This document shows positions 7,415-8,224 of a stretch of 8,224 bases of DNA, in pieces. Numbering within the stretch: the stretch's first letter is position 1; each line of letters starts with the position of its first letter. Both the position numbers and the translations under genes were made by a program. The stretch covers positions 1 through 8,224 of the forward strand of contig JAFTLM010000140.1 in assembly GCA_017455945.1 (NCBI GenBank), in the 5' to 3' direction. The DNA comes from Clostridia bacterium. GTDB taxonomy: Bacteria; Bacillota; Clostridia; Oscillospirales; CAG-272. The notes beneath the pieces are model-generated. The model did no database searches and was not told the DNA's origin. It was given only the letters and a program-made list of their open reading frames with translations.

Positions 7415-7687
7415 ATGAACAAGACACAGCTCATCGAAGCTATCGCAGCTTCCGCTAATCTCAAGAAGAAGGACGCAGAGGCAGCTCTCAACGCAACAAC
7501 AGCAGCTATCGCAGAAGCACTTAAGAACGGCGAGCAGGTTCAGCTTATCGGCTTTGGTACATTCAAGGTTAGAGAAAAGGCAGCAAGAACAGGTCGCAAC
7601 CCCAAGACCGGCGAGACAATCACAATCGCAGCGTCCAAGGCGCCCGCATTCGTTGCAGGTAAGGGTCTTAAAGATTCCATTAAGTAA
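7415..7687 (+). CDS. hup: HU family DNA-binding protein
   Basis: This 90-residue histone-like protein dimerises, bends DNA and compacts the nucleoid. It has the standard HU length and pattern: MNKTQLIEAIA at the N-terminus, GFGTFKVREKAARTGRNP at 46-63, TGETITI, and a C-terminal FVAGKGLKDSIK. Pro63 in RNP is the residue that intercalates between base pairs. GAAAGG at 7398-7403 serves as the ribosome binding site, 11 bases before ATG. It has its own promoter and terminator, so it can be a single-gene transcript inside the yab cluster. Codon choice differs sharply from its neighbours (11 of 12 Lys are AAG, 6 of 7 Ile are ATC, no ATA), as expected of a very abundant protein. The symbol is generic, as the paralogue cannot be told. 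Confidence 0.97.
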   Translation: MNKTQLIEAIAASANLKKKDAEAALNATTAAIAEALKNGEQVQLIGFGTFKVREKAARTGRNPKTGETITIAASKAPAFVAGKGLKDSIK

Positions 7688-7700
7688 TTTTTTGAATGTA

Positions 7701-7735
7701 GGCGGACAGGAATTAACTTGTCCGCCTGTTTTTTT
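7701..7735 (+). terminator. Intrinsic terminator after hup
   Basis: GGCGGACA (7701-7708) pairs perfectly with TGTCCGCC (7719-7726), extended inward by a G-T and a G-C pair around the loop AATTAA. Seven T's follow at 7729-7735. It lies 13 bases after the hup stop. The rqcP ribosome binding site begins at the next base, so rqcP depends on incomplete termination, or on a promoter I cannot see. Confidence 0.9.
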
Positions 7736-7739
7736 GGAG
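7736..7739 (+). promoter_or_regulatory. rqcP ribosome binding site abutting the terminator
   Basis: GGAG lies 6 bases before ATG 7746. It excludes the longer upstream reading in this frame, which would run back through hup and the terminator. Confidence 0.6.
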
Positions 7740-7745
7740 CAAAAA

Positions 7746-7991
7746 ATGAGACTTGATAAATTTTTAAAAGTATCGAGAATAATAAAAAGACGCACGGTTG
7801 CCAACGATGCCTGTGATACCGAGCGAATTGCGGTAAACGGCAGAGTGGTGAAGGCGTCTTATAACGTCAAGGTCGGCGATGTAATAGAGGTGTCGTTTGG
7901 ACAGCGTACTCTTAAGGTGAGAGTTACCGACGTTAAGGACGTGGTGAAAAAAGATGATGCGTCAACGCTTTACGAAGTGATAGAGCAGTAG
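7746..7991 (+). CDS. rqcP: RqcP (YabO), S4-domain ribosome-associated quality control factor
   Basis: The 81-residue basic protein is a single S4 RNA-binding domain and matches Bacillus YabO/RqcP (86 residues) from its first residues: MRLDKFLKVSRIIKRRT, then AVNGRVVKAS and VKVGDVIEVSFGQR. RqcP binds the obstructed 50S subunit with RqcH and stabilises the P-site tRNA during alanine tailing of stalled nascent chains. Arg2, Asp4 and Arg16, conserved positions I recall as contacting RNA, are present. The C-terminal TLYEVIEQ also resembles YabO. Context agrees: yabO lies between yabN and yabP in Bacillus, and here hup is placed between mazG and rqcP. The stop is TAG. Confidence 0.92.
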   Translation: MRLDKFLKVSRIIKRRTVANDACDTERIAVNGRVVKASYNVKVGDVIEVSFGQRTLKVRVTDVKDVVKKDDASTLYEVIEQ

Positions 7992-8000
7992 ATTTCTTTT

Positions 8001-8029
8001 TCATATATAGCGGCGGATTTTCATAAAAT
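8001..8029 (+). promoter_or_regulatory. Candidate sigma-E (mother-cell sporulation) promoter for yabP
   Basis: TCATATA (8001-8007) matches the sigma-E -35 consensus KMATATT at 6 of 7 positions, and CATAAAAT (8022-8029) matches the -10 consensus CATACAMT at 7 of 8. The spacer is 14 bases, within the known range. The predicted start near 8036 leaves a leader of about 19 bases before the yabP ATG. Bacillus yabP is part of the sigma-E regulon. The gap is AT-rich, which raises the chance of a random match. Confidence 0.55.
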
Positions 8030-8044
8030 ATATAAAAACTTTAT

Positions 8045-8050
8045 GGAGGT
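8045..8050 (+). promoter_or_regulatory. Ribosome binding site that decides the yabP start
   Basis: GGAGGT lies 4 bases before ATG 8055. An in-frame ATG at 8043 overlaps this site and has no good signal of its own, so 8055 is preferred. Confidence 0.65.
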
Positions 8051-8054
8051 CGCT

Positions 8055-8224
8055 ATGGTTGAGAATAAAATTCAGCAGAATAAGAAACACGACGTGTGCC
8101 TGAAGAACCGTAAGCTGCTGTCTGTGGACGGTGTGGAAGACGTAATAAGCTTTGACGAAAGTCAGGTGGTGCTTGTTACTGTAAGCGGGGAAATGATTGT
8201 TGACGGAACCGGTCTTCACATTTC
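8055..8224 (+). CDS. yabP: Sporulation protein YabP, 3'-truncated by the window edge
   Basis: The first 56 codons of a YabP/YqfC-family protein are visible, about half of the usual 95-100 residues. HDVCLKNRKLLSVDGVEDVISFDES, split as HDVCLKNRKLL then SVDGVEDVISFDES, followed by VSGEMIVDGTGLHI, follows the Bacillus YabP pattern (charged start, KxRKxLxxxGVxxVxSFD, then GxGLHI-like). YabP is needed for normal sporulation in Bacillus and is made in the mother cell under sigma-E; its exact biochemical role is unknown. It follows rqcP after 63 bases that hold a sigma-E-like promoter. In the conserved order yabQ and divIC would come next, outside the window. Presence of this gene is the best evidence that the organism forms endospores. 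Confidence 0.88.
   Translation, partial: MVENKIQQNKKHDVCLKNRKLLSVDGVEDVISFDESQVVLVTVSGEMIVDGTGLHI

Noticed and set aside
7554..7745. Upstream extension of the rqcP frame through hup
   Set aside because: It would read hup and the terminator out of frame; RqcP homology and the GGAG site begin at 7746.

Overview
The window reads as chromosomal DNA of an anaerobic, endospore-forming Firmicute of the class Clostridia. Three things support this: a bifunctional-type Rel protein followed by dtd and a HemZ-type radical SAM gene, a yabM-yabN(mazG)-hup-yabO(rqcP)-yabP sporulation and cell-envelope cluster, and strong GGAGG-like ribosome binding sites with tight gene packing. All real genes lie on the plus strand. 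I see no mobile element, CRISPR array, rRNA or tRNA.

Positions 1-4855 hold a compact run: the 3' part of relA/rsh (its 5' end and HD hydrolase domain lie upstream), dtd (D-aminoacyl-tRNA deacylase), hemZ, and an MtaD-type amidohydrolase. Gaps are 10-14 bases and there is no obvious internal terminator, so co-transcription is likely. The amidohydrolase frame is broken by one in-frame TGA (4403-4405) where the family has a glycine. The protein-like sequence continues in the same frame to 4852, so it is annotated as one interrupted gene.

Positions 4874-7298 hold a MOP-superfamily flippase of the SpoVB/YabM type, whose end overlaps by 44 bases the start of mazG (nucleoside triphosphate pyrophosphohydrolase). 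A 116-base AT-rich gap follows with phased A-tracts, a near-consensus extended -10 promoter and a 22-base palindrome just after the predicted transcription start. This drives hup (HU), whose codon choice is that of a very highly expressed gene. An intrinsic terminator follows hup and directly abuts the ribosome binding site of rqcP (S4-domain ribosome quality control factor). A 63-base gap then carries a good candidate sigma-E promoter for yabP, which runs off the end of the window.

The layout joins a stringent-response/translation-quality set to the conserved Bacillus/Clostridium yab cluster, with independently regulated hup and yabP. I found no convincing undescribed system. The items most worth checking are the TGA-interrupted mtaD, the hup operator-like palindrome and the sigma-E-like promoter before yabP.
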